A DNA stretch of 64,000 nucleotides from Branchiostoma floridae (lineage: Eukaryota; Chordata; Leptocardii; Amphioxiformes; Branchiostomatidae), in contig NC_049991.1 in NCBI RefSeq assembly GCF_000003815.2, positions 9,154,764 through 9,218,763 on the forward strand, written 5' to 3'. Below are positions 9,404-20,113 of the stretch, one piece after another (the stretch's first letter is position 1; every line of letters starts with the position of its first letter). The notes under the pieces are model-generated. The model saw only the letters and a program-made list of their open reading frames with translations, did no database searches and had not been told where the DNA came from. Both the position numbers and the translations under genes were made by a program.

Positions 9404-10548
9404 TAGAATGTCCAGCATTTATATGTACTTAAGTTTTGTCTGCTGGGAATCAATAAATGTGGAAGGATTTTCCACCAGTTCTCAAGAAATGTTTTTTTTA
9501 TCTAAACCTTAGAGATAAAGGCCACATTACCTATTACGTATTCAAGCTCCTATTAGAGCAACAACGTGACTAAAAGGTAGTTTGGCATGATGGAAGTTTG
9601 GATTGATGGAAGTTTATCGGAAACCAATACGCTAAGACTTTCCCAGTTGTGTATCTAGCCTCGTGGTACATTTAAATTTGCCGCCAACATGACGTTTGTA
9701 ACATGACGCTATTAATAGTCTATGGAATATCGTCAGTTCCTACTGGACGCCAAGTTTTTAATCTCTTGACTGTTGTACCGAGCGAAAGGTGTTGAACCTT
9801 TGTAAATGTTCACATAATTAGCGCACCTTTCAAGATAAGGACTTGTATATGTTTGGAAAAGTGTTAATCTTCAACCTTACCGATCATTTCTCTCTCCCAG
9901 TAAGGGATTTAAGACCTCTAAGACATTTTCTCGGTCGTTGTCTTTGTTATGCAACGGCGTCATGGTCCACACTTTGCTCTGAATACTCTATACTATTTAT
10001 CGACCATAATCTTTATCGTGTGCATTGTTTATCTACCGGAATTTGTTATTGTGCATATACAAGTCAAATGTTCCAATTTACGTTTGTATATCTCTCCTAT
10101 CTCTGAGTTTGACGTTCGTCTTACCCGTGAAGAAAAAAGAAAATGAGTTGCCATTACCATGTATTTGTTTCTCACATGTACTATGAATAAAGATGGGTGA
10201 CGTTTGTGGTAACGTCCCAGTGAGCACCAGTGTGCTATGTGTGTGCATTGGCTTTCAAATTACATCCCAACCCACGTCGCTGAAGGTGGTCAAATGGGCA
10301 GCTTCGGACTTCAGGATATGCCGGACAATTGGACGAAATGCACTGAAATGGAAAATAGAATTAGGTAAATTCCATGGCATATTTTTCTAGCTTTATGGCA
10401 CTCGTGCCCACCAGACTGGCGCGCCGGTAATCACCCTAACTGGCACTCCGCCAGTAGAAGGATGCTATAACGCGTACCATGAACAAGTGATTGCCAACAA
10501 TCTCACCTCACAAAAAAACATTTTCCTGGCGTTTTTAAAGGACATCCC
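9404..10548. other. intergenic, no recognised feature
   Basis: About 1.1 kb, AT-rich, with only short overlapping frames on both strands and no family I recognise. An AATAAA occurs near 10186, without a gene to serve. Confidence 0.4.
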
Positions 10549-10837
10549 GGCATCCCCATGTTTAGGAATACCATCAAAGTCAACATGAAACGTCTAAAAT
10601 GTTAAAAACGATCATTATGAATGAAGTTGGGCTTTGTATACGCAAGGAGGTCTTATTAAAACCTCATTGGTATGCGCCGACATTTCCAACTTATTTGGAA
10701 ATCCTACGGTCGCACGTATTGAGCGCCGACAGTAACTCTGGGGTCCCCGGCGGGTCCTTCGTTGTCATTTCTACATGTCAGAAAAATAAATGCTGGGGAT
10801 AGATCTTGGCTTCTAAATAGGAAATTATGTCTAAACT
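10549..10837 (+). repeat. interspersed repeat R1, copy A (5' part)
   Basis: Matches, in reverse, 13029 to about 12770 (for example the CGGCATCCCCAT start, and the stretch reading TGGCTTCTAAATAGGAAA). It stops at TAAACT, where the 7.1-kb CACTG element begins. Its continuation appears as copy C at 17972, so A and C are two halves of one repeat. Confidence 0.7.
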
Positions 10838-10853
10838 GACACTGCACGAAAAA

Positions 10854-11065
10854 CGTCATTTCCAGGATGGAAACTGACTTACACATCCCTGGAAATTATA
10901 CATGTCCTTCAAAACCCTGGGGTGTCCTGCCTGCGAACGAGACGTGTACAGTCCTTTACATGTCCTAGAATCTCGCGGAAATGCACCATTATTGTGTACA
11001 GGATGTGTAATGTACTTGAAATACCCTTACACATACCCTTGAAAGTACCTAACACGCCAGGACAT
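10854..11065. repeat. left subterminal short repeats of the CACTG element
   Basis: Degenerate copies in both orientations of motifs such as TACACATCCCTGG, ACATGTCCT, CAGGATGTGTAATGT and CAGGACATG. Related motifs occur at the right end (about 17815-17940: CAGGACATTACAC, GTCATGTACACAG, CAGGACACAG). Such clusters are the usual transposase-binding regions of CACTA elements. Confidence 0.5.
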
Positions 11066-12300
11066 GAGCCGTGTGTTGCATTGTTTGTTGGCGGAATATG
11101 CATACATTAGCGGCCAATTATCACCTAATTATCTTTCCCCGGTCTGCCTCACCCAGCCAGTGCACCCCCTTTGTCATGGAAAGTGGCGTTGAGAGAACTG
11201 ACGCCCCCTCCCCCTTCTGGATTTTGCCCCCCTCCCCATTTATTCGACAATTTCTTATTCTGTAATAGCGCCATATATTTATTTATATTGAAAGAAGACA
11301 ATTTCTATTAGTGTTTATTCGTGTGTATGATAGCTTATAGACGCGAGTGACTAAGTTTGTATGTCATAGAATCCCGGCTGGTCTCTTGTTCTCTTCTAGT
11401 CTAATACTAGTAGGCTACTAGTATGTACTTCTTGACGGCATGCAGGGTAGTACTGTTGTCGTTCCTAGATGAAGGTGGCTTCACTACCCAAACATGAGAG
11501 CCATTTCGAATTCGATATTCCTCCACATTATTTCCGTCTAAAGCAAAGTCGAATGCCGACTGTAGTATCGACGGCTACAGGTGGATACGGTAGCTCCCTG
11601 ATCCATGAAGCCATGGGAGAGAATTATGGCCCGACAGTTGTCCTGTTATCATCAGTTGCAGCTGACGTTCTGTTCCGCGATCTTCAGTAGAAAGTCTTTG
11701 CTGTTGTAGAATAATGACCAATGTCTGTAATAGTATGTTCCTCGGTACCATCAGATAACGCACGCTGGTATCTAGACACATCTGGACAGCGAGAAAGCAC
11801 ATCCACACGCAAAGACGCGGACTTCACAATACCAACTCAACTGAAGAATTTGAAAATTGTGACAGGCGCGTTGATTGGTCAAAGTTTAACCCTATAATTG
11901 TGCGAGGAGAAATTCTTTTGGCTTTTTCTGAAGAATTTGCATGGGCACAGACACAAAGAGCTGTGAACTACCGCTGGTACCAGCCATGTGTATTGTTACA
12001 ATCACATCAAGGAGATTGTTTGAGCTGCCTGATTACCCGTATTTCACAGTAAAACAATACCTACCCAGCAAGATGTGAAACATACCGCTGTGATTATCAA
12101 AAGCTTGAAACATCGGTAGAAATTTAACGTTCAACGTTGTCACTTATTTTGTACAATCAAGAACATAACCTGGGGTAAAAATTTAGAACATCGAGTCAAG
12201 GAGGTTATATCTTGACAAAGATTATTCCACGTATATTGTGCGTCGACAATAGGCAAAGTTGCAGACAGTGACCAAGAAAATGGACAGTATTCTGTCCCCT
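11066..12300. other. interior of the CACTG element, no gene seen
   Basis: Short frames only. Nothing recognisable as a transposase or RNA gene. Confidence 0.35.
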
Positions 12301-13029
12301 GTTCTGTGTCTCTCCATTCTTTTCAAAAAGCTGCCCCTAGATCAGATCGCAGTCCTATGTTTTCCCTATGTCCAATGTCGTTCCAGTTCAATTTCCTCTC
12401 CATGACGCGGCAGGCACTCTGTATTTGCAGCTATGAAAACATCGTACATCTACGAATTTCCAAATTAAAATTCTTTGGGTAGTTTGTTTTCCTAGCTCTT
12501 CATGCAAAGGGGGCTGACCTCGCAACTGATTATCGCGATACACGCAGAAGTCTATTGCAGCAGTTCAGATTTATGTAAGTTGAAACAGAATCTCAGTGTG
12601 AGTGCAAAATAATTAAAGAAGAAAATAAGATTGATTCAATGAACGCTGGGCGTTTATGGTCTTTGTCTGTGCGACAATGCAATACACATCCGACTAACGA
12701 ACTGCTGTTTATGAAATGAAAATGACGAGTTTGTTTAAGGAAGGAAGTTGAAACCTCCTTGGTTTAAGACATGCTTTCCTATTTAGAAGCCAAGGTCTAT
12801 CCCTAGCAATTATTTTTTTCAGACATGTAGAAAAGACAATGAATGGCCAGCTTGGGCCCCCAGAGTTACTGCGGTCGGCGTTCAATACGTGCCGACCGTA
12901 GGATTTCCAAATAAGATGGAAATGTCGGCCCATACAAAGCACAGCTTCATTAATTCTGATAGGTTTTTTTTAGTATTTTATAGACCTTTCTTTCTGACCT
13001 TGATGGTATTCCTATAAATGGGGATGCCG
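12301..13029 (-). repeat. interspersed repeat R1, copy B (full length, reversed)
   Basis: Read on the minus strand, its first part matches copy A and its second part matches copy C. It therefore shows the uninterrupted order of the repeat and proves that A and C were once joined. At the junction B carries about 23 extra bases between two TTAAAC motifs. Confidence 0.7.
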
Positions 13030-14250
13030 TTTCTTTTTGGCGACGCCTCAGGGGCGGAGGCATTCTTACAGTATTACGATCGCTTTGAAAATATTCCAAA
13101 AATTGCACAATGCATTCCCTAGGGAACTGGTTTTGAGGTAGCCTTTGCCTGTTTGGTCTTTTGTCGGAACAGAAATGGCCTTTTTTGGTATCTTGAAGTC
13201 ACATGTAATGTCTTCTTTTGCTTCTTTCAGCACAAAAAAATTGTCATAATGTTTTAGTGTGACTTCTTTTTCTGGCAAACGAGTTATATGTTAATATTAC
13301 AACTCTAAATCCCTATTTTGGTGTTTTTTGAGAGAAATAGGAACACTCAATTAAAGCTTTAATGTTTCAAATACGTGTTTTGTTTCACCCATAAACACAA
13401 TCGTATTTTCAATTTGCTAAATATGATTTCAAACAATGCTTATTTGCAAGATGTTTCTAGAAAGTAGAAAAGGTTATGACCCATTGAAAGAAACCAAGAC
13501 AAACGATCCACACAATTGTCTATACCTTTATTCCATCATCATTCACATCAAACACACGTTTGTCACATCTCAAAAGAGACAACACAGAGAATATAAAAAC
13601 CTTGCAGACTGCACATGGCAAAGACGCGGTATTCTTGAAACCGTATAACTGGATTTACTTCAGAATCTACAACAATGACCCTTGGCAATGCTCTGTTGAC
13701 ATTGTAACGAATTGTTTGCATGCATATTAGTGCCACAAAATTACTGGAACTATAGAGTGACTGACTTCCGTTTCGTTGAGGCGATAGTTTTGTGCATTTT
13801 ATATCTACTGTTACTGTCGTCCAAGTTCAACTCTTAATTTCTTGGGACTGTTGTCGTTGTTGTCATGTAGAGCTGAAAGAAATAATATAGAACAGATTAG
13901 GAATAGTTAACACATGTTGACAGACCCGAACATCTTGCTCAGTGTGGTAACAGTATTCTTAGCCTTGGATGGTATGAATTTATGCACATTACCGAACACC
14001 AAGGCCATACCAAAGTACATCATCTGGAGATCCTAAATTTGATACATATATATAGAGAAGGACAGAGGGAATGTTGTAGATTTAATACAATAACAGAAGC
14101 AAAATTATTATGCCTAGATTTTTTACGCATATGTAAGAAACAAACTACTGGTTGTGATTAGCATTATACATTAACAAAACAAAGTAACACATAATTCAAC
14201 ACTTAATTCTTGACAAGAATTGCAAACAGATAAACATGTTAATAGTCAAC
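13030..14250. other. AT-rich, no gene recognised
   Basis: Only short frames. A TATA-rich stretch near 14045-14055 has no gene attached. Confidence 0.35.
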
Positions 14251-14257
14251 ATGTAAA

Positions 14258-14310
14258 AATAATTATCTTTATTGCAAGGTCATTCCCGTAGACTAATTGC
14301 AAACAAAGTA
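14258..14310 (-). mobile_element. 3' tail of a LINE copy
   Basis: On the minus strand this reads a GCAATTAG...ACGGG...TTGCAATAAA-type terminus, the same as the 3' end of the LINE at 35085-35115 and the fragment at 19046-19106. A severely 5'-truncated copy. Confidence 0.5.
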
Positions 14311-14448
14311 AATCAGTGGTATACATAATTGTATACTTAACAGACGAGGAAATGAGATTGACAAATAAATCTGAAGGGAAATAACGTTTATATATAGGGG
14401 AAATTGGGCTTTGATATCTTTACTTGTGAATTATGAGTTAGCACGTTA

Positions 14449-15176
14449 CGGGCTAGCCATGGGACAAATAGAACAAGGAGTTTTCATTCCCGACAGTATG
14501 TTTCGGGGCTAACCATGGGACAAAGAGAACAAAGAGGTTTCATTCCCGACAGTATGTTTCGGGGCTAGCCCATGGGACAAAGAGAACAACTAGGTTTCAT
14601 TCCCGACAGTATGTTTCGGGGCTAGCCATGGGCACAAAGGGAACAAAGACTTTTCATTTCCGATAGTATGTTTCGGGGCTAGCCCATGGGACAAAGAGAA
14701 CAAAGAGGTTTCATTCCCGACAGTATGTTTCGGGGCTAGCCATGGTTCAAAGAGAACAGAGAGGTTTCATTCCCGACAGTATGTTTCGGGGCTAGCCATG
14801 GGACAAAGAGAACAAAGAGGTTTCATTCCCGACAGTATGTTTCGGGGCTAGCCATGGTTCAAAGAGAACAAAGAGGTTTCATTCCCGACAGTATGTTTCG
14901 GGGCTAGCCATGGTTCAAAGAGAACAGAGAGGTTTCATTCCCGACAGTATGTTTCGGGGCTAGCCATGGGACAAAGAGAACAAAGAGGTTTCATTCCCGA
15001 CAGTATGTTTCGGGGCTAGCCATGGTTCAAAGAGAACAAAGAGGTTTCATTCCCGACAGTATATGTTTCGGGGCTAGCCATGGTTCAAAGAGAACAAAGA
15101 GGTTTCATTCCCGACAGTATGTTTCGGGGCTAGCCATGGTTCAAAGAGAACAAAGGGTTTTCTTTCCTGACAGCAT
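14449..15176 (+). repeat. 56-bp minisatellite, 13 units
   Basis: Thirteen tandem units with period 56 (a few 55-58), each with GGCTAGCC and CCATGG (both self-complementary) followed by GAGAACAAAGAGG and TTCATTCCCGACAGTATG. Sub-variants alternate between ATGGGACAAAG and ATGGTTCAAAG, suggesting higher-order duplication. 56 is not a multiple of three, so the long open frames across it are not coding. Confidence 0.95.
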
Positions 15177-17470
15177 GCTGTCTTGTTCATTAACCGAAAC
15201 TCAGATAGTAACGCCCTCAAAAATAATTGTTTAACGGGGAGTATATGCAATGCACAATTTCTCGTGGTCTAATTAGGGGTGTCTGTGGTAGAATTTCCTT
15301 GTCACGTCAGAAACAATGTGGCAAACAAGCTAACCCTGAGTAGGTTCATTGAGGCAAACTTATTAGAAACAACCATATAATAGTTTGGAAAAGCATACCA
15401 AATATATTAAGCCGGAAAATTTGGATCACTCACCTTTTGTGTTCTGTTATGCGTCCGTCTCTCCCCAAGTGCAAATGTAAGCTGACCAGGCTGAACGACA
15501 GTACACCGTGTTACGTCTACTCCCATCACCGGACTGGTCTATTGTATTGACTAAAAAGTTCTCGAATGTTCTTCCTTATCTCTGTGCCCGCCTGTGGGTT
15601 GATCTAAAGTGTTAACACCCAATAAGGTCCATCCTTCTCTCCTCCCACCTTTCCTACCAACCAATAAGGTCCACACTGCTTTCCATACAAATCTCCGCCC
15701 AGCTGTCTGTCCAGCTGGTCATCAATCATCGCATGGTACAGGCACAAAAGCTTTCTGTGGTAATTGATAACAGTACTAACACACAGCTATATGCTGGTAA
15801 TGTTCTATGAGTTAAGCTGATTTGATTGATTTATTTGCACATTTTTACATAGAGCAAATTAAAGGAAACAAGAAAACGTGCAGGGGGAGCCGTGCCGGGC
15901 TTGTACATGCTCTTCCCCCTTTAAAATTTACATATCATAATACAAATTAACAAATCATAAAGTAATAAAGGTTGAACGGATATTAATGTTATACATTAAA
16001 CAATAACATAACCCAGTGGAAGATACCGATTAACAAATTGATAACTAAGGAACGAAATAATAATAGTTCAATAATGATGACTAAGCAAATATCGGTATAG
16101 AGAAAGGAACATTACATCATAAGAAATATAACGAAAAATTAAAGAGTATAAAAAGCAAGCAAAATGTAGACATAGAAAACAACGAATACTTCGAGACACG
16201 ACTAGCTTTTACAATGTCTATTGCAGCTATATTCTTCCTGTGGTCCTTTAATATCCATGGTACAAAACTACATATAACGCACAGGAAAATATGGCTTCCT
16301 TGCAGCAAACTATAATTCCAGTTGTACATTCTGTACAGAAATCGTCTGTTTTGAGCATCTAGATTTGTTCTGTGATTCGAGTAGCGGATGTTTTCTTACT
16401 TTGAAGATCTGGTAATCTGGTCTGATAACATTGATCTCGCATTGTGAGTATAGTTTACAGGTAAGTTTTCTGATGGGTGGTCTTTCAAGGGTAACCACCC
16501 TAACGTTAGCATCTGCAGTAAAGAGTATCTATGGAGCTGTCGCAATCAAGGGCGATCCTGGCCGCTCTGTTTTGTATCACTTGGAACCTGAAGTCGTTTT
16601 ATGCCTTTCTCAGATGTACTTGCTCACACTGAGCTGTGTCAGTATCAGTTCCACCTTCTGTCCGCATGGATCGGAAGTGATTTTCTCACTCTCAGCTCAC
16701 TTGACCATGCTGCTATTGCACTATTTGATCGCTAATGTAAGACTTGGATAACGTAAGATTTTGCGTCAATATGAACCTGACAGTGGGTACCTGTTTCAAC
16801 ACTGTCCCTTGAGTTCAGGTTTCAGTTGTACAGGCGATGGTGCGACTGAAACGTTTTCACAGATGTCCCCATGAACTCCCAGTTCTAAGCTTGACAGTGG
16901 GCACCTGTTAAACACTTTCCTCTGAGTTCGGGTTTCAGCTATACAGGTGGTGCGAGTGTTATGATTTCACAGATGTCCACACCAGCACGTCATACTGGAA
17001 TAGTAATTCGTACCAGATGTCCTGGTCTAGCAGTCTGTGTTTTGGGAATGTTTGACTGTAATAGGTTACGTCGTAAGTTATACACATTTCCCGAATCAAT
17101 AGATCTAGATTCAAGGGACTAGATGCTACAGACAGATTTGAATATGAATTATCTTCAATGGCAACAAATCCCACAACGCAAAAATAGACAAATATATAAT
17201 AGACAATTTGTCATTGGAAAATATATCGACACTCATGATTAGCCCCAGTCGATTGAAACATGATATCAAAACTTATGCTAGCATTTGTTGAAAAAGTAAT
17301 TAAGATGTTTAGTTTTAGCCTATATTTTTATTTCATACTCTGTGTAATAGTTCCTGCCATACATTGTGCCGTATACAATTGTCGTGTAAAAAAAGTCCAT
17401 TCATTCATTCATATACTGTCAAGGCACAGACACTCCCCATCAGAGAAAATGGTGTCTATGATAACAGAAG
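15177..17470. other. interior of the CACTG element, no gene seen
   Basis: Around 16770-16980 there is a loose direct duplication of about 115 bases (CAGTGGGTACCTGTTTCAACACT and CAGTGGGCACCTGTTAAACACT, then the repeated GAGTTC.GGTTTCAG and TTTCACAGATGTCC). No reading frame with family features. Confidence 0.4.
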
Positions 17471-17477
17471 TCCTAAT

Positions 17478-17500
17478 AAAACAAACAAACAAACAAACAA
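17478..17500 (+). repeat. (AAAC)n microsatellite
   Basis: Five tandem AAAC units plus partials. Confidence 0.9.
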
Positions 17501-17971
17501 TTATTCCATTGTAACCTTTCGTCGCCTGTGTTTTTGTAAACACCATGCTTGTTATAGTTGTATTTTGTTCCACTTTGTTCTGTCGATGTCTCGGGTAGAC
17601 ATAGCGATCATTCAATACCCCCTACACTCCCCCTAATTTTGTGTTTAAAATGTAAACCTAATTGCTTATTAATTGTCCAAGCATAACCTAGGTTGGGTTG
17701 CAGGGGTAGTAGTTGCAGGTAAACAGTAATAACCCGCGACCCAAGCTTGGCTTTGAGAATAGGCCCGCCAGGCTTTTGTCTGCCTATTTCCCCTACACGT
17801 CTGGTGTAATGGTCCTAGAAATTCCTGTACAAGCGCGAGTCCAGGTATGTAAGAAAAAAACAGGACATTACACGCCGAACCAGGAAAGTCATGTACACAG
17901 CCAGGACACAGAACATTTCACAGGTGTGTAAGTCCCCTGAAACACCTGAAAATTAGGGTTTTCATGCAGTG

Positions 17972-18396
17972 TAAACTCGTCATTTTCCCTACATAAACAG
18001 CAGTTCGTTAGTCGGATGTGTATTGCATTGTCTAGCACAGACAAAGGCCACAAACGCCAGCGTCCATTCTCATTTTCTTCTATAATCATTTTGCGCTCAT
18101 ACATGTACGCACTGTGATCTTGTTTAAACTTCTGCAATAGCTATAGACTTCTGTCTGTATCGCGATTGTTGCGAGATCAGCCCCCTTTGTATGAAGAGCT
18201 AGGAAAAATAAATTAAGCAAATAAGTTTATTGAATTTGGAAATTCGTAAACTAGTGACGTACCATGTTTTTATAGCTGAAAAGTACAATGCCTGTAGCGT
18301 CATAGCAAGGAAGTTGAACTGAAATGACAAAGGGAAACATGGGACTGCGATCTGATCTAGGGGCAGCCTTTGGTCAAAAGAATGGAGAGAACACGC
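17972..18396 (+). repeat. interspersed repeat R1, copy C (3' part)
   Basis: Continues copy A after the 7.1-kb insertion. Matches copy B in reverse, e.g. AACAGCAGTTCGTTAGTCGG, GCGAGATCAGCCCCCTTTG and GATCTGATCTAGGGGCAGC. Confidence 0.7.
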
Positions 18397-19045
18397 TCAA
18401 CGCGTCTAAGACACGCTTATGGTTTTAATTTAGGGGTAATAGCTGGACAATCGCGTGTATCTCAAGTCTGGAGCGACCAATTAACTTTAAATTTTCAGGA
18501 AAGTTCAACCAAATACCCAAGAGTCTAACAAAGTTGTTACCTCATATGAACATCTGCATAACATATCCATAATTGATAATAATATTGAACCCATTTGACT
18601 CACTAAATGTTGGCCTATACTCAGCGCTTCCGGTCAGAATTGGTACATGAAATTTTCAGAGGATGTGGCGAAAGTTGTACTCTCCAGTACAGTCTGAATT
18701 TCGAGAGCTGTACACTCCAGATTATAAGACAATGCTTAGATTTCAAAGTATTAATATCATTTTAGGGGTGACTATGACTTTGCCTACCGATAGCCAAATA
18801 GCACATAATAGAATAGAGATGATGAGTCGACATTCATATATACAAACTTGTTGCGTATTATTTGCACCCAATTTCACATTTGTGCCCAACGCCAGCGCGA
18901 AGTGTGAGGTTTTAAAGTTTTAAAGCCAAAATTCTAGTAAATTCCCTTCTTTGTACCCATCAATCATCATCAATCACACTGACAGCCTGCCATATGTGAA
19001 TAGACTCATTGTTTTCGAACTTCCGCTCAAAGTAATTACAGGCAA
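18397..19045. other. no gene recognised
   Basis: AT-rich spacer with short frames only. Confidence 0.35.
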
Positions 19046-19106
19046 TTGTTTTTAATAGAAGAAGTTTATTTGCAAGTTCGTGCCCGAGGGCTAATTGCAA
19101 GTACAT
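19046..19106 (-). mobile_element. 3' tail of a LINE copy
   Basis: Minus strand reads GCAATTAGCCCTCGGGCAC then CTTGCAAATAAACTT, matching the LINE 3' end at 35085-35115. Confidence 0.55.
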
Positions 19107-19389
19107 GTACATGGTATTCACATAGTGACAATGGACAGTCAGAAACAATATTCTAATCTAATACTAGTGTTGGCTATTTCTAAACAGGTTGGGTGTATCT
19201 ATTTAATTATGTATAGACGACATACAGAACCACACTAGGAGAATGGTATCCATTGAAGTCAAAATCTAAATGTTGTATCAATAAGGAGGTAATTTCAGTC
19301 TCCTTGATTCCAAAACTACATTTCCAAGACTAGTAAGGAGGCAAAATACTGCAGGTACATGGTAAAACGGATAGGCGGAAAATATGAAA

Positions 19390-20043
19390 AATAACAAATG
19401 TTAAACATTGTTGAATCGTGTTCTAAGTGGAGACTTATGATAAACCAAGGAAAAACACAAACCATGCACCTTAGGAAAAGGAACAAGAAGGATTTCTTAC
19501 GAATTTTATTTTGGAGAGACGAAGCCTGGTCTTGTGAGTTCATACAAGTATTTAGGCCTCCACTTAGACGAGCACGTCTTTTACCTTAGTCTCTAGTGTT
19601 CTTGCAGGGAGAGCCCTATGTGGTAATCTAGCTAAAGTTAAGGCTCTAAAAAGAACTTGGATACCACGCTTATACACAACTCTATGAGTCGTGTGTTTGC
19701 CTCATTCTTGACTATGTCGGAAGTGTCTGTGGATTTAAGAAATATGATAAGTGTTCTGCACGACTCATAAAAAGTTTCTTTGTGGGATCTGCAAAACCAT
19801 GGCCCCTGGAGCAAGGACGTACACGAAAGATTTTGTAATTTTGAACAAGAACATAATTTCGCAAACAAACTAAGAGCTTATACACGTCAAATAAAAGAGA
19901 AAACATTTGATATGTGTAACGAAGATTGGTCTTATGAAATATGGCAAATTCCCAAACATAAAACATGCAGATTGTTCAAGGATACCAATTGCACAGACCG
20001 TTATGTAACAATGAACCTTGACTTGACTTATGTCGGGTGCTAA
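19390..20043 (+). pseudogene. decayed LINE reverse-transcriptase C-terminal fragment
   Basis: The first frame (19398-19589) has the post-catalytic block of non-LTR reverse transcriptases: CSKWRLMINQGKTQTMHLR, the usual W...N..KT motif. After a frameshift the DNA reads YKYLGLHLDEHV, the conserved YLG motif. A further frame reads like the thumb region (LILDYVGSVCG). The last frame (19780-20043) has a loose LINE C-terminal character. The catalytic YADD core is absent, so this is a 5'-truncated and frameshifted remnant, and it cannot move. Confidence 0.7.
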
Positions 20044-20113
20044 TGAACCTTAGTAAAAGCCAAAGATCTCTCTGTGCGCCTCCTCCGAGAAGGCCTACAA
20101 TAAGATAATTAGA

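Larger units (their letters stand above)
10838..17971. mobile_element. 7.1-kb non-autonomous DNA transposon, EnSpm/CACTA-like
   Basis: The ends are inverted: CACTGCACGAAAA at 10840-10852 and TTTTCATGCAGTG at 17959-17971 (one mismatch in 13). The match continues more loosely inward (GACTTACACA about 30-40 bases in at both ends). Flanking DNA is the two halves of repeat R1, broken at TAAACT (10832-10837 and 17972-17977), so the element inserted into R1. CACTG termini and repeated subterminal motifs are marks of EnSpm/CACTA elements. That family normally makes 2-3 base duplications, so the 6-base match may be partly chance. No transposase frame is seen in the 7.1 kb, so it would need an enzyme in trans. 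It contains R1 copy B, a LINE tail and a minisatellite. Confidence 0.6.

Noticed and set aside
14449..15176. CRISPR-like array
   Set aside because: Units are contiguous with no unique spacers; an animal minisatellite.
15022..15234. 70-codon frame in the 56-bp minisatellite
   Set aside because: Same repeat read in three frames because 56 is not divisible by three; non-coding.
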